DNA of 35,982 nt from Tepidibacillus decaturensis (GTDB lineage Bacteria; Bacillota; Bacilli; Tepidibacillales; Tepidibacillaceae), in NCBI RefSeq assembly GCF_001561915.1, contig NZ_LSKU01000001.1, positions 1,271,579 through 1,307,560 on the forward strand, given 5' to 3'. Of the stretch, positions 19,282 through 26,956 are shown in pieces. The notes under the pieces were generated by a model. The model was not told the origin of the DNA, did no database searches, and was given only the letters and a program-made list of their open reading frames with translations. The position numbers and the translations under genes were made by a program. Within the stretch, counting starts at the first letter, position 1. Every line of letters begins with the position of its first letter.

Positions 19282-19913
19282 AATTTCGCCCCCCATCGTT
19301 CTACTAATTCTTTTGCGCTTTGGTAAGGATTGTTGGAGCGGGTGATTGCAGAAACCACAGCTATACTATTCGCTCCATTTTCTTTACACTCAGGAATATT
19401 CTCTTTTTGAATTCCACCAATTGCCACTATAGGTAGGGTTACTGACTGCCTGATCATCTTTAAGCCATCTATTCCAAGCCATTTTGCATCTTCTTTTGTT
19501 ACCGTAGGGTAGATCGAGCCTACCCCGATATAATCAGCACCTTGTTTTTCTGCCTCTATTGCTTCTTTTACAGATCCTGCCGAAATACCAATTTTAAATG
19601 TAGGAGGCACTAATTTTTTTCCTTCTTCGATTGGAATGTCATCTTGGCCAAGATGAACACCATCAGCTTCTAGAATTTGGGCTAAGTCAAGACGATCATT
19701 AACAAAAAATAGTGCATGATATTCTAATGTCAATTTTCGAATTTCTTGTCCAAATTGGATAATTTCACGCATGTTACCCTTTTTTTCTCTTAACTGAATG
19801 GTTTTTACTCCTGCAGATAAAGCTTGTTTCACTACTTCTATTGGAGGATGAATCGTACAATCTTTGCGCCCTATCACTAAGTAAACAGCTAATTGATCAA
19901 TCCAATTCATCAT
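19278..19913 (-). CDS. thiE: Thiamine-phosphate synthase
   Basis: ThiE condenses hydroxymethylpyrimidine pyrophosphate with thiazole phosphate to give thiamine phosphate. The protein is a TIM barrel of about 211 residues. Characteristic segments are TIQLREKKG (pyrophosphate site), FFVNDRLDLAQILEADGVHLGQDDIP (metal site), IGVGSIYPTVTKEDA and VAIGGIQKENIPE. Two neighbouring ATGs (19913 and 19910) are possible; the first overlaps the thiM stop as ATGA. An in-frame start at 19925 exists but lacks a ribosome binding site. The overlap on both sides shows tight coupling in the operon. Confidence 0.95.
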   Translation of the reverse strand: MMNWIDQLAVYLVIGRKDCTIHPPIEVVKQALSAGVKTIQLREKKGNMREIIQFGQEIRKLTLEYHALFFVNDRLDLAQILEADGVHLGQDDIPIEEGKKLVPPTFKIGISAGSVKEAIEAEKQGADYIGVGSIYPTVTKEDAKWLGIDGLKMIRQSVTLPIVAIGGIQKENIPECKENGANSIAVVSAITRSNNPYQSAKELVERWGAKL

Positions 19914-20716
19914 TTTTTCACCCATTCAATCTTTGCCATCGTGTCTATATCTGAAATTGGTAATTGATATAGTTCATCCATTAAATAAGCAGCAAAGGTT
20001 CCTGGACCTTGAGTTTTGGCTGCAGCTTTTTCAGCAGCGATTTCATAATACGTCAATGCCGCAACTGATGCGATAAAGGCATCTTCTTCTACTGCGATCG
20101 TCGCCCCTATAATCGCAGTTGCTAAACAACCTGTCCCAGTAACGGTAGATAATAAAGGGTGCCCATTCGCAATCACTGCTGTCCGTTCTCCATCAGTTAC
20201 AATGTCTTTCTCACCCGTAATTACTGCAACAGTTTGGTATTTCTCTACTACTTTTTTAGCCACCTCAAAGCGGTCTCCACCTTCTCCAACAGAATCAACC
20301 CCTTTAATCTGCCATGGTATACCAGCCAATTGAGCCATCTCTGCAGCATTTCCTCTAATTACTGCGGGCTTAAAAGTATCCATCATCCGTTTCACTACTT
20401 CTGTACGGTACGTTGTTGCACCGACACCAACGGGATCTAGAATGATGGGGACACCTACACGATTCGCCTCTTTTCCTGCTTTTTCCATCGCTGTAACCAT
20501 CTCTGGTGTAATCGTCCCCATGTTAATTACAAGCCCATTAGCAACTCTCACCATTTCCTCCACTTCCTCCACAGCATTTGCCATAATCGGGGAAGCTCCA
20601 TAGGCAATGGTTCCATTTGCTGTAAAGTTTGTGACAACTAAATTGGTTAAATGATGAATCAGTGGTTTTTTCTCTTTTACTTTTAAAACTACTTGTTTCA
20701 CTTGATTTAGTTCCAT
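19910..20716 (-). CDS. thiM: Hydroxyethylthiazole kinase
   Basis: ThiM phosphorylates the salvaged thiazole alcohol for use by ThiE. The ATG at 20716 gives 268 residues starting MELNQVKQVVLKVKEKKPL and overlaps the 3' end of thiD by ten bases; AAGGGG lies upstream, inside thiD. Family features are PLIHHLTNLVVTNFTANGTIAYGASPIMA (about 20-48), ILDPVGVGAT and the kinase anion-hole motif TGTGCLATA near residue 200. The frame continues eleven codons further upstream but without a family match. Its presence marks the operon as a salvage route for thiazole. Confidence 0.95.
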   Translation of the reverse strand: MELNQVKQVVLKVKEKKPLIHHLTNLVVTNFTANGTIAYGASPIMANAVEEVEEMVRVANGLVINMGTITPEMVTAMEKAGKEANRVGVPIILDPVGVGATTYRTEVVKRMMDTFKPAVIRGNAAEMAQLAGIPWQIKGVDSVGEGGDRFEVAKKVVEKYQTVAVITGEKDIVTDGERTAVIANGHPLLSTVTGTGCLATAIIGATIAVEEDAFIASVAALTYYEIAAEKAAAKTQGPGTFAAYLMDELYQLPISDIDTMAKIEWVKK

Positions 20717-21525
20717 GCTTCCAACCCCTTTTCTTCTAAATATTTCCAATGGTTGGTTGGACCATGACCTGATCCAATGTTTAATTCATCAGCGCCAAGG
20801 ATGGCCATTTGAATGAATTCTTTGGCGTTTTTAATCGCCTTTTGTAATTCTTTTCCTTTAGCCAATTCTGCTGCAATGGCGGAAGAGTAAGTACAACCTG
20901 TTCCATGAGTATTTTTTGTATTGATTCTTTTCCCAGGAAAAGTAATCCAATGTTTACCATCATATAATATATCAACTGCTTCCTCTACTAAATGACCCCC
21001 TTTGACTAATACAGCTTGAGGTCCTAATTCTATTAATATTTCTGCCGCTTTTTTCATATCCTCTACTGTTTTTATCGTTAGTTTGGTTAATACTTCTGCT
21101 TCAGGAATATTAGGGGTAATTACCGTGGCAAGTGAAAACAATTCTTTTTTGATCTCCTCTTTTGCATCATCAGCTAATAAAGGACTTCCTCCTTTTGCAA
21201 CCATCACTGGATCTAATACGATAGGGATATCTTTGTATTGTTTTAGTTGTTCTGTAACTACTTTGACAATTTCTTTAGAAGACAACATTCCAATTTTAAT
21301 AGCGTCTGTTCCTATATCGGATAGAACCGCTTCGATTTGCTGATCTATGACGTTAGTTGGAATATCATGAATCGCAAAAACACCTTGAGTATTTTGTGCA
21401 GTTACGGATGTAATCACACTTGTTCCATAAACCCCTAGCAAAGTAAACGTTTTTAAATCCGCTTGAATTCCAGCTCCCCCTCCGCTGTCAGAACCAGCAA
21501 TGGTTAGCGCCCGACTTCGTTTCAT
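20707..21525 (-). CDS. thiD: Hydroxymethylpyrimidine (phosphate) kinase ThiD
   Basis: ThiD phosphorylates hydroxymethylpyrimidine twice to give the pyrophosphate used by ThiE. The 272-residue ribokinase-fold protein starts with RALTIAGSDSGGGAGIQADLKTF (5-27), then has VLDPVMVAKGGSPLL and the C-terminal THGTGCTYSSAIAAELAKG anion hole. The ATG follows AAAGGAGG. It is the first gene of the TPP-riboswitch operon, about 65 bp after the leader terminator. Some Bacillales paralogues act on pyridoxal (PdxK-like), but the riboswitch and neighbours favour ThiD. Confidence 0.94.
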   Translation of the reverse strand: MKRSRALTIAGSDSGGGAGIQADLKTFTLLGVYGTSVITSVTAQNTQGVFAIHDIPTNVIDQQIEAVLSDIGTDAIKIGMLSSKEIVKVVTEQLKQYKDIPIVLDPVMVAKGGSPLLADDAKEEIKKELFSLATVITPNIPEAEVLTKLTIKTVEDMKKAAEILIELGPQAVLVKGGHLVEEAVDILYDGKHWITFPGKRINTKNTHGTGCTYSSAIAAELAKGKELQKAIKNAKEFIQMAILGADELNIGSGHGPTNHWKYLEEKGLEAWN

Positions 21526-21590
21526 GATTTAGCCTCCTTTTTTTTAAAATCAATAATAGTGACCCTGTTATTTTGAACTTTTCTTTACAT

Positions 21591-21618
21591 GAAAAAAGCC
21601 CCTGCTTTAGCAGAGGCA
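21591..21618 (-). terminator. Riboswitch-controlled leader terminator
   Basis: On the minus strand GCCTCTGC (21610-21617) and GCAGGGGC (21598-21605) form a stem with a TAAA loop and one G-T pair, followed by six T. It lies between the TPP aptamer and thiD. The 5' arm can instead pair with the end of the aptamer (see findings), as expected for a transcription-attenuating riboswitch. Confidence 0.9.
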
Positions 21619-21648
21619 AAATTTAAAAAGCTATGTAACATTCCTAAA

Positions 21649-21735
21649 ATTCCCTCCGCAGGCATTACCCTGATCAGGTTTAAGGGTCAGGTGCTATTAA
21701 GCCCTTTCTCAGCCCCTTTATAGGAGCTCCCCCTC
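21649..21735 (-). promoter_or_regulatory. TPP riboswitch (THI element)
   Basis: Read on the minus strand, the leader contains the conserved THI-box blocks in order: GGGGGAGCTCC, GGGGCTGAGA, ACCTGATCAGGGTAATGCC and TGCGGAGGGA. These contain the pyrimidine-sensing CTGAGA and the pyrophosphate-sensing helix of the thiamin pyrophosphate aptamer. The terminator at 21591-21618 follows it. When TPP is high the thiD-M-E-W-X-Y operon should be switched off. Confidence 0.96.
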
Positions 21736-21753
21736 AAATATTTAATTATTCTT

Positions 21754-21782
21754 ATTATAGTCCTATAAATGGAAAACAACAA
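21754..21782 (-). promoter_or_regulatory. Sigma-A promoter of the thi operon
   Basis: On the minus strand TTGTTG (21777-21782) and a perfect TATAAT (21754-21759) are separated by 17 bp. Transcription would start near 21746, ten or so bases before the aptamer. The remaining 80 bp up to the yraN stop show nothing recognisable. Confidence 0.8.
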
Positions 21783-21863
21783 GATAAAAAGTTTATTCAT
21801 TTTTGCTGTCGAAAAAAATAGAAATACAATTCTTTTTGCGATGTCCTGGGAAATGAATAGATT

Positions 21864-22223
21864 CTATTGAATTACATTTTTATGATGTCGTAATTGGTAT
21901 ACCCCTTCGTGTTGATCTATGGTTACCACATCAAAACGGATCGGGATTTCCCACCATTGTTTATACCGTAAAAAAGCATTTGCCATTTTCACCATTTGTT
22001 GTTGCTTCTTTTCATTGATTGACTCTATACTAGTGCCATATTTATGACTTCTTTTTGTTCTCACTTCAATAAAGACGAGTGTCTCACGATCCTTCATCAC
22101 GAGATCAATCTCTCCAAGTCGATTTTGCCAATTCCCCGTAATGAAATGATATCCTTGCTTTATTAAATATTCTTTTGCCTTTTGCTCTCCCCATTTTCCT
22201 AAGTTTTTACGTTGATCAACCAT
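21864..22223 (-). CDS. yraN: YraN family (UPF0102) endonuclease-like protein
   Basis: This 119-residue protein has the predicted nuclease fold of the YraN/UPF0102 family, related to Holliday-junction resolvases. Family motifs are LGKWGEQKAKEYLIKQGY near the start, GNWQNRLGEIDLVMKD and LVFIEVRTKRSHKYG. The E...GEID...EVRxK pattern supplies the acidic and lysine residues of a PD-(D/E)xK-type site. The ATG at 22223 overlaps the ylqH stop (ATGGTTGA), with AGGA upstream, so translation is coupled. The in vivo substrate of the family is not established. It ends the rnhB-ylqG-ylqH-yraN run. Confidence 0.88.
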   Translation of the reverse strand: MVDQRKNLGKWGEQKAKEYLIKQGYHFITGNWQNRLGEIDLVMKDRETLVFIEVRTKRSHKYGTSIESINEKKQQQMVKMANAFLRYKQWWEIPIRFDVVTIDQHEGVYQLRHHKNVIQ

Positions 22224-22497
22224 TTTTAAGATTTCCTGCTTTTTGTTCTGCTTGGTATACGAAAGCAAAAATTTCCGCAATCATGGGGTAAAGGGATGGG
22301 GGAATTTGTTCATGTATCTCTAGCTGATAAAGGATTGATGTCAGGGCTTGATCTTCAACTATTTTTACATCATGTTTTTGCGCTTGTTCAATGATCTGGT
22401 CAGCGATATATCCCGAACCCTTAGCAATGACGTGAGGGGCATTGAAATGGGAAGGCTCGTATTTTAAAGCAATGGCTTTTTTTATTTGTTTTTTCAT
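22216..22497 (-). CDS. ylqH: YlqH, FlhB C-terminal-domain-like protein
   Basis: The 93-residue protein matches the cytoplasmic C-terminal part of the flagellar export switch FlhB (and type III secretion EscU/YscU). It shows AIALKYEP, APHVIAKGSGYIADQIIEQAQKHDVKIVED and EIHEQIPPSLYPMIAEIFAFVYQ. It begins just after the position of the autocleavage motif NPTH, so it resembles the fragment FlhB leaves after self-cleavage. It has no membrane domain. It overlaps the ylqG stop by four bases and yraN by eight. Free-standing proteins of this kind are known in Bacillaceae (YlqH), but their role is not clear. Confidence 0.87.
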   Translation of the reverse strand: MKKQIKKAIALKYEPSHFNAPHVIAKGSGYIADQIIEQAQKHDVKIVEDQALTSILYQLEIHEQIPPSLYPMIAEIFAFVYQAEQKAGNLKNG

Positions 22498-23837
22498 ATT
22501 TTGATATCCACTCCCTTATGAGTAAAGGATGAGAAAGGATAGTCGACCTTAGCTTCTCCTTTTGTAAATGGTTGAACGGTTATTCCAGAAGTTTGATAAC
22601 CTTGTTCTTTGATAAAAGCTAAAAAGTTAGGTTCTAATTCTCTAACCAGTTCCTTAATCAAGGGATAATCATTTTGAATTTGAACAAAGATTTGTTTTTG
22701 TAAAATATGCAGATGAACCACTAATTCACCTAGATGATTTAGGCCAAAAAGAAATGCAAAATGAACATCCTTAGGATTGATTGCTCTACCTTCTTCTTTT
22801 TTTGAATGCACTTGGATAAAAACAGGATTGGTTGAAAAGGGCACAAAACTAGGAAATTGAAGTATAAACTGCGAAAATATTCCTTGGTCTGGTGTAATCA
22901 GCAATTGTTGACCTAATATGTGGTCTACTATTTTTTCAAGTCGAGACACCAATTCTTCTGGTAAATGATTCTTGTGACTTAAAAGCTGGGTAATGACCTC
23001 TTTAAGTGTATTCTCATTTTCATTGATTAAAAAGTCTGTCCGATCCGTCATATTCAGTTGAAATTGTTCAATATATTTAACCATCCGATCTAAAAAATGT
23101 TCTGGTTGAAATGGTATTTGCTGTTGAATTTGATTTTGATTTTGATGGATTAATGTTTGTGCATTACTAAGGAATTCATCTATCCGTTGATGTAGATTTT
23201 GGATTTTTGTGGTTATTTCTTTTGAAATAGGAACGTTTTTATGTTGGTTGGACGAAAGCCATGTTTCTGCTAAACGGCTTAAATCAAGTAATTTGGTGAC
23301 AAAACCTTCTCCAAACAAAAATTCATGGGCTGAACGTATATAATTTGCTGTTACGGGTAGATCCTTGGAAATCAACCATTTTACAGCTTGTAATACATCC
23401 GTATCTTCATTTTGTTTCATCATTTTAAGTATCTTAGAAATCTCATCAAAAATTCCTTTTTCAATAGGAAGCTGATTATCTAACAGTTTTAGAAGAAGCC
23501 CACGATTCTCAGGTGAATTTTTGATATTTAACAATTGTAATAACTCTTCTGAAGAAGTGATGGGTTTGCTAGAAGGTGTCGGATCTGTCAATACTTTTAA
23601 TTTTATTTCGTTTCCTATTGACATCACTCGAAAAAAGGCTTGTTGACCTTTGGTTAATTGTACTTCCATTCTAGCAAGCATTTTTGTCCCCTGAATCTGA
23701 ACAATCGCTTGTGTTTCATTTAATATGTTTATCACTTGCCCACGTAAAATTTGCCCAACCTTCAACTGAAAAAGTTGACCTTTCCCTCGGTCAATCATTT
23801 GGTAAATATGTTCTAATCGTGGAATCATAGGAATCAT
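22494..23837 (-). CDS. ylqG: YlqG-like protein with FliK-like C-terminal domain
   Basis: This is a 447-residue, glutamine-rich cytoplasmic protein with no signal peptide. The first 80 residues form a small beta-rich domain (GQILRGQVINILNETQAIVQIQGTKMLARME). The middle is helical and low in conservation. The C-terminal part (about 355-430) reads LNHLGELVVHLHILQKQIFVQIQ followed by a helix and GYQTSGITVQPF, which resembles the hook-length-control domain of FliK. Position and length match B. subtilis ylqG, next to ylqH. The ATG at 23837 follows AAGG inside the rnhB stop region. The FliK relationship is my inference from pattern; no function is known. Confidence 0.65.
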   Translation of the reverse strand: MIPMIPRLEHIYQMIDRGKGQLFQLKVGQILRGQVINILNETQAIVQIQGTKMLARMEVQLTKGQQAFFRVMSIGNEIKLKVLTDPTPSSKPITSSEELLQLLNIKNSPENRGLLLKLLDNQLPIEKGIFDEISKILKMMKQNEDTDVLQAVKWLISKDLPVTANYIRSAHEFLFGEGFVTKLLDLSRLAETWLSSNQHKNVPISKEITTKIQNLHQRIDEFLSNAQTLIHQNQNQIQQQIPFQPEHFLDRMVKYIEQFQLNMTDRTDFLINENENTLKEVITQLLSHKNHLPEELVSRLEKIVDHILGQQLLITPDQGIFSQFILQFPSFVPFSTNPVFIQVHSKKEEGRAINPKDVHFAFLFGLNHLGELVVHLHILQKQIFVQIQNDYPLIKELVRELEPNFLAFIKEQGYQTSGITVQPFTKGEAKVDYPFSSFTHKGVDIKI

Positions 23838-23843
23838 ATTTCT

Positions 23844-24479
23844 CTAACCTTCCATTTTTGTAAAATCCATTTCAAACTCAAATAATGTTTCTTGAAGAAG
23901 ATTTCCTAAAAATGATTGTCTATGTAATGGACTTGGCCCATGAAGTCGAATCATTTCCCTATGTAATTTGGTTGCATATCCTTTATGTTGCTTTATCCCA
24001 TAAAGAGGGTAAAGTTGATCCCATTCTTCACACATTCGATCTCTTGTTACTTTTGCAATAATTGAAGCTGCAGCGATGGACTGACTAACCGTATCACCTT
24101 TGATAATCGACCTTTGTGGAATCGTAAGATCTACCTTTTCTGCATCAATTAACAAAACCTGTGGGGAGATATTCATGATTAATACCGCCTGCTTCATCGC
24201 AAGACGTGCTGCTTGTTTAATGTTAATTTGATCAATTGTCTTAGCATCCACCTTCCCCACGCCGATTGCTATGGCTTGTTTCGTAATTTGATCAAAAAGT
24301 TCCTCTCGCTTTTTTGGTGTTAATTTTTTAGAATCATCGATCCCTTTAATTTCAAGATTTGGTGGCAATATGACACTAGCAGCCACTACATCACCAAATA
24401 AACATCCTCTACCAACCTCATCGATCCCAGCAATAAGCTGGATTCCTTGAGACCATAAGACTTTCTCATGTTCTAACAT
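23844..24479 (-). CDS. rnhB: Ribonuclease HII
   Basis: The enzyme cuts RNA in RNA-DNA hybrids, including single ribonucleotides in DNA. The 211-residue protein carries GIDEVGRGCLFGDVVAASVIL (18-38) with the first two acidic residues Asp20 and Glu21. It also has LLIDAEKVDL with the third acidic residue, SIIAKVTRDRMCEEW, and the C-terminal GYATKLHREMIRLHGPSPLHRQSF. Length is normal. It follows a terminator placed after rbgA and precedes ylqG by six bases, as in B. subtilis. Confidence 0.95.
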   Translation of the reverse strand: MLEHEKVLWSQGIQLIAGIDEVGRGCLFGDVVAASVILPPNLEIKGIDDSKKLTPKKREELFDQITKQAIAIGVGKVDAKTIDQINIKQAARLAMKQAVLIMNISPQVLLIDAEKVDLTIPQRSIIKGDTVSQSIAAASIIAKVTRDRMCEEWDQLYPLYGIKQHKGYATKLHREMIRLHGPSPLHRQSFLGNLLQETLFEFEMDFTKMEG

Positions 24480-24511
24480 GGTTTCTCCTTCCGCTACATT
24501 TGCTCATAAAT

Positions 24512-24539
24512 GTAAAAACGTGCAATAGCACGTTTTTAT
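24512..24539 (-). terminator. Terminator between rbgA and rnhB
   Basis: A 10-bp perfect hairpin (arms 24514-24523 and 24528-24537, loop AATA) ends in T runs on both strands. It lies 12 bp after the rbgA stop and closes the smc-to-rbgA gene block. rnhB must then have its own promoter or depend on readthrough. Confidence 0.88.
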
Positions 24540-24550
24540 TGTAACATAGA

Positions 24551-25405
24551 TTAATCAAGTTGATAGGGTTTTTCTAAGCAAAAAGGGCCTAATTTACCAG
24601 ATCTTAATTCACGAACAATGATTTCTGATGCTTTATCAAAGTCAATCTGTCCACCTGAAACAAGGCAACCTCTTTTACGACCGATTTGCTCAATGATTTC
24701 CACAGGATGTGTTGCTATCTCCGTTAATTTGTAACGTTCTTTTAATCGCTCTGGATAATGTTCCTTAAAAAATTTGACAATAAAGATAGCAATATCATCA
24801 AAATGAAGAATTTGATCTTTGATTGCTCCAGTTGCAGCCAAACGGTATCCTACCTCTTGATCTTCAAATTTAGGCCACAAAATTCCAGGTGTATCAAGTA
24901 ATTCAAGGGATTGTCCTACTTTGATCCATTGCTGCCCTTTGGTTACACCGGGACGATCACCGGTCACAGCAATACTTTTACCAGCTAATCGATTAATTAA
25001 AGAAGATTTTCCTACATTTGGAATTCCAAGAATCATCGCCCTTAATGCCCGTGGTTTAACCCCTTTTTTCATTAAAGCTTCTCTTTTTTCAACCATTAAC
25101 GCTTCAGCTTCTTTTATGATGTTTTGAAGCCCTTTTCCACTTATTGAGTTAATAGGAATTGCCGTTAATCCTTGATCATGGAAATACTGAATCCATTCCT
25201 TTACTATAGATTGATCAGCTAAGTCACTCTTGTTTAACAGAACAAGTCTTGGTTTCTGATTAACGATTTCATCAATCATGGGGTTGCGACTGGAAAGAGG
25301 AATTCTCGCATCTAATAATTCAATCACAATATCAATTAGACTCAGCTTTTCTGTAATTTGTCTCCTGGCTTTAGCCATATGACCAGGAAACCATTGAATT
25401 ATCAT
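24551..25405 (-). CDS. rbgA: Ribosome biogenesis GTPase RbgA (YlqF)
   Basis: RbgA acts late in 50S ribosomal subunit assembly. The 284-residue protein starts [17 protein letters not shown] and shows circularly permuted GTPase motifs: G4 LLNKSDL (about 58-64) comes before G1 [14 protein letters not shown] (about 125) and G3 DTPG. The C-terminal RNA-binding helical domain follows. The ATG at 25405 has AGGTGAG upstream at 7 nt; an in-frame GTG twelve bases earlier overlaps this site and is rejected. It lies downstream of the signal peptidase pair, in the usual place after rplS. Confidence 0.95.
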   Translation of the reverse strand: MIIQWFPGHMAKARRQITEKLSLIDIVIELLDARIPLSSRNPMIDEIVNQKPRLVLLNKSDLADQSIVKEWIQYFHDQGLTAIPINSISGKGLQNIIKEAEALMVEKREALMKKGVKPRALRAMILGIPNVGKSSLINRLAGKSIAVTGDRPGVTKGQQWIKVGQSLELLDTPGILWPKFEDQEVGYRLAATGAIKDQILHFDDIAIFIVKFFKEHYPERLKERYKLTEIATHPVEIIEQIGRKRGCLVSGGQIDFDKASEIIVRELRSGKLGPFCLEKPYQLD

Positions 25406-25422
25406 GTAATTACTCACCTACT

Positions 25423-25971
25423 TTATTTACTCGTCAACCATTTTATTTCGGATATAGGCCAAAATGCAAATGCAGCTTTTCCCACGACTTGATCAAACTT
25501 AATGGTACCAATCATTCGACTATCTTTACTATTTCGGCGATTATCCCCCATTACAAACAGGTGGCCTTCTTCTACCTTAACTGGCCCAAAATCGTCTGTA
25601 AGTGTTAATCCTTGAACTGCTAATTGCTTTCTTTCTTCATTTAAATAGGGCTCTTCTACTTTTTGTCCATTAATGTATAGTTGATCATTTTTCACCTCTA
25701 CTACTTCCCCAGGTAAAGCAATAACCCGCTTGATATAATCTTGTTCTTCACTATAACGAAACACGATAATATCACCACGCTTTGGTTGTCCAAAACGATA
25801 TTGAAGCTCATTCACAATTAATCGTTCTCCATTTTCCAAAGTCGGCATCATCGAAGTGCCATCAACAATAAAAGGGGCAAATAGAAATGTTCGAATAAGA
25901 TAAGCAAGGATGATAGCAATCGCAATCGCTTTTGCCCATTCTTTTAATTCTTTATTTATCGAGCTGCTCAT
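25423..25971 (-). CDS. lepB: Signal peptidase I, copy 1
   Basis: This is a 182-residue type I signal peptidase of the short Gram-positive (SipS-like) kind. It has one N-terminal membrane segment (about 14-33) with the catalytic domain outside. The serine motif GTSMMPTL gives Ser40 and DYIKRVIALPGE gives the general base Lys81. The C-terminal box GHLFVMGDNRRNSKDSR is intact. The ATG at 25971 follows GGGAGG. It lies 24 bp after a paralogue of the same architecture (25996-26523). Signal peptides of proteins targeted by Ffh/FtsY are among its likely substrates. Confidence 0.95.
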   Translation of the reverse strand: MSSSINKELKEWAKAIAIAIILAYLIRTFLFAPFIVDGTSMMPTLENGERLIVNELQYRFGQPKRGDIIVFRYSEEQDYIKRVIALPGEVVEVKNDQLYINGQKVEEPYLNEERKQLAVQGLTLTDDFGPVKVEEGHLFVMGDNRRNSKDSRMIGTIKFDQVVGKAAFAFWPISEIKWLTSK

Positions 25972-25995
25972 TGAAAGTTCCTCCCTAAAGAAAAT

Positions 25996-26523
25996 CTAAT
26001 TCCATAACTTTCTGATTTGACTCAGTGGCCAAATAGCAAGATCCGCCCTCCCTATTACCTTGTTAAGAGAAATAGGGCCTATTATTCGGCTATCAGTGCT
26101 ATTTCCTCGATTATCTCCTACCACAAAGATCATCCCATCAGGTACTGTAACAGGAGGAAAGTCTTCAGTAATGATTTTACCCGAATAACGATCTAAATAT
26201 GGCTCTTGTGTGGGTTGATCGTTGATATATAATTGTTGATTTCTAAATTCTACTTTATCCCCTGGTTCGCCGATCACCCTTTTAATATAGTCTTCCTTTT
26301 CAGAGGCATGGAAGATAACGATATCGCCCCGTTTTGGAGCATGTATTTTGTATATGATTTTATTCATGATTAATCTCTCATTGTTTTGCAAAGTTGGTTC
26401 CATTGAAGGTCCACTCACAACAACAACTGCAAACAAGAAAGTATGTATCAGAAATGCCAAAATGACGGCGATGGTTAATGACTTTGCCCATTCAAATAGT
26501 TCTTTTAGTATCTTTGTTTCCAT
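25996..26523 (-). CDS. lepB: Signal peptidase I, copy 2
   Basis: This is a second complete signal peptidase I of 175 residues: one N-terminal membrane segment, SGPSMEPTL with Ser40, EDYIKRVIGEPGD with Lys81, and GMIFVVGDNRGNSTDSR. The catalytic residues fall at the same positions as in copy 1, and the two look like roughly half-identical paralogues from an old tandem duplication. It lies 90 bp after rplS, with a long hairpin between. It is not clear from sequence whether the copies differ in substrate choice. Confidence 0.95.
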   Translation of the reverse strand: METKILKELFEWAKSLTIAVILAFLIHTFLFAVVVVSGPSMEPTLQNNERLIMNKIIYKIHAPKRGDIVIFHASEKEDYIKRVIGEPGDKVEFRNQQLYINDQPTQEPYLDRYSGKIITEDFPPVTVPDGMIFVVGDNRGNSTDSRIIGPISLNKVIGRADLAIWPLSQIRKLWN

Positions 26524-26568
26524 ACAGGTTTCCCCTTATTCTCTCTCATGATAAATGCTGAAAATGGC

Positions 26569-26607
26569 AAAGAAAGGGGCTTGTATATGACAAGATCCCC
26601 TTTCTTT
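26569..26607 (-). terminator. Long hairpin after rplS
   Basis: An 11-bp perfect outer stem (26569-26579 with 26597-26607) encloses a further 5-bp stem (26580-26584 with 26590-26594) and a 5-nt loop. It starts seven bases after the rplS stop. The 3' arm is pyrimidine-rich (CCCCTTTCTTT on the minus strand) but lacks a clean T run, so it may be a weak terminator or a stability element that tunes lepB expression. Confidence 0.65.
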
Positions 26608-26613
26608 AATGAA

Positions 26614-26955
26614 TTACATTTTTTCTTTAATACGAGCTGCTTTACCACGTAAGTTACGTAGGTAATATAGCTTAGCACGACGTACCTTACCACGACGTAC
26701 TACTTCGATTTTGTCAATCTTTGGTGAATGAACTGGGAATGTACGCTCAACACCTACACCGTAAGAAATTTTACGAACTGTATAAGTTTCACTGATTCCA
26801 GTACCACGGCGCTTAATAACAACACCCTCAAACACCTGAATCCGCTCGCGTTGACCCTCGATAACTTTTACGTGTACACGAACAGTGTCACCAGGGCGAA
26901 ACTCAGGAATATCTGTACGTAATTGTTCTCTTGCTATTTCCTGAACTAAATTCAT
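26614..26955 (-). CDS. rplS: 50S ribosomal protein L19
   Basis: L19 lies at the interface of the ribosomal subunits. The 113-residue product starts [20 protein letters not shown] and has [48 protein letters not shown] and the basic C-terminus [23 protein letters not shown]. The ATG at 26955 has AAGGAGGG just upstream; the open frame upstream of it is leader sequence. It is preceded by a structured leader that may be autoregulatory and follows trmD, as in B. subtilis. Confidence 0.98.
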   Translation of the reverse strand: MNLVQEIAREQLRTDIPEFRPGDTVRVHVKVIEGQRERIQVFEGVVIKRRGTGISETYTVRKISYGVGVERTFPVHSPKIDKIEVVRRGKVRRAKLYYLRNLRGKAARIKEKM

Positions 26956-26956
26956 T

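Noticed and set aside
26505-26693. Minus-strand frame of 62 codons between rplS and lepB copy 2
   Set aside because: It overlaps the end of rplS, crosses the long hairpin and has low-complexity translation without a ribosome binding site.
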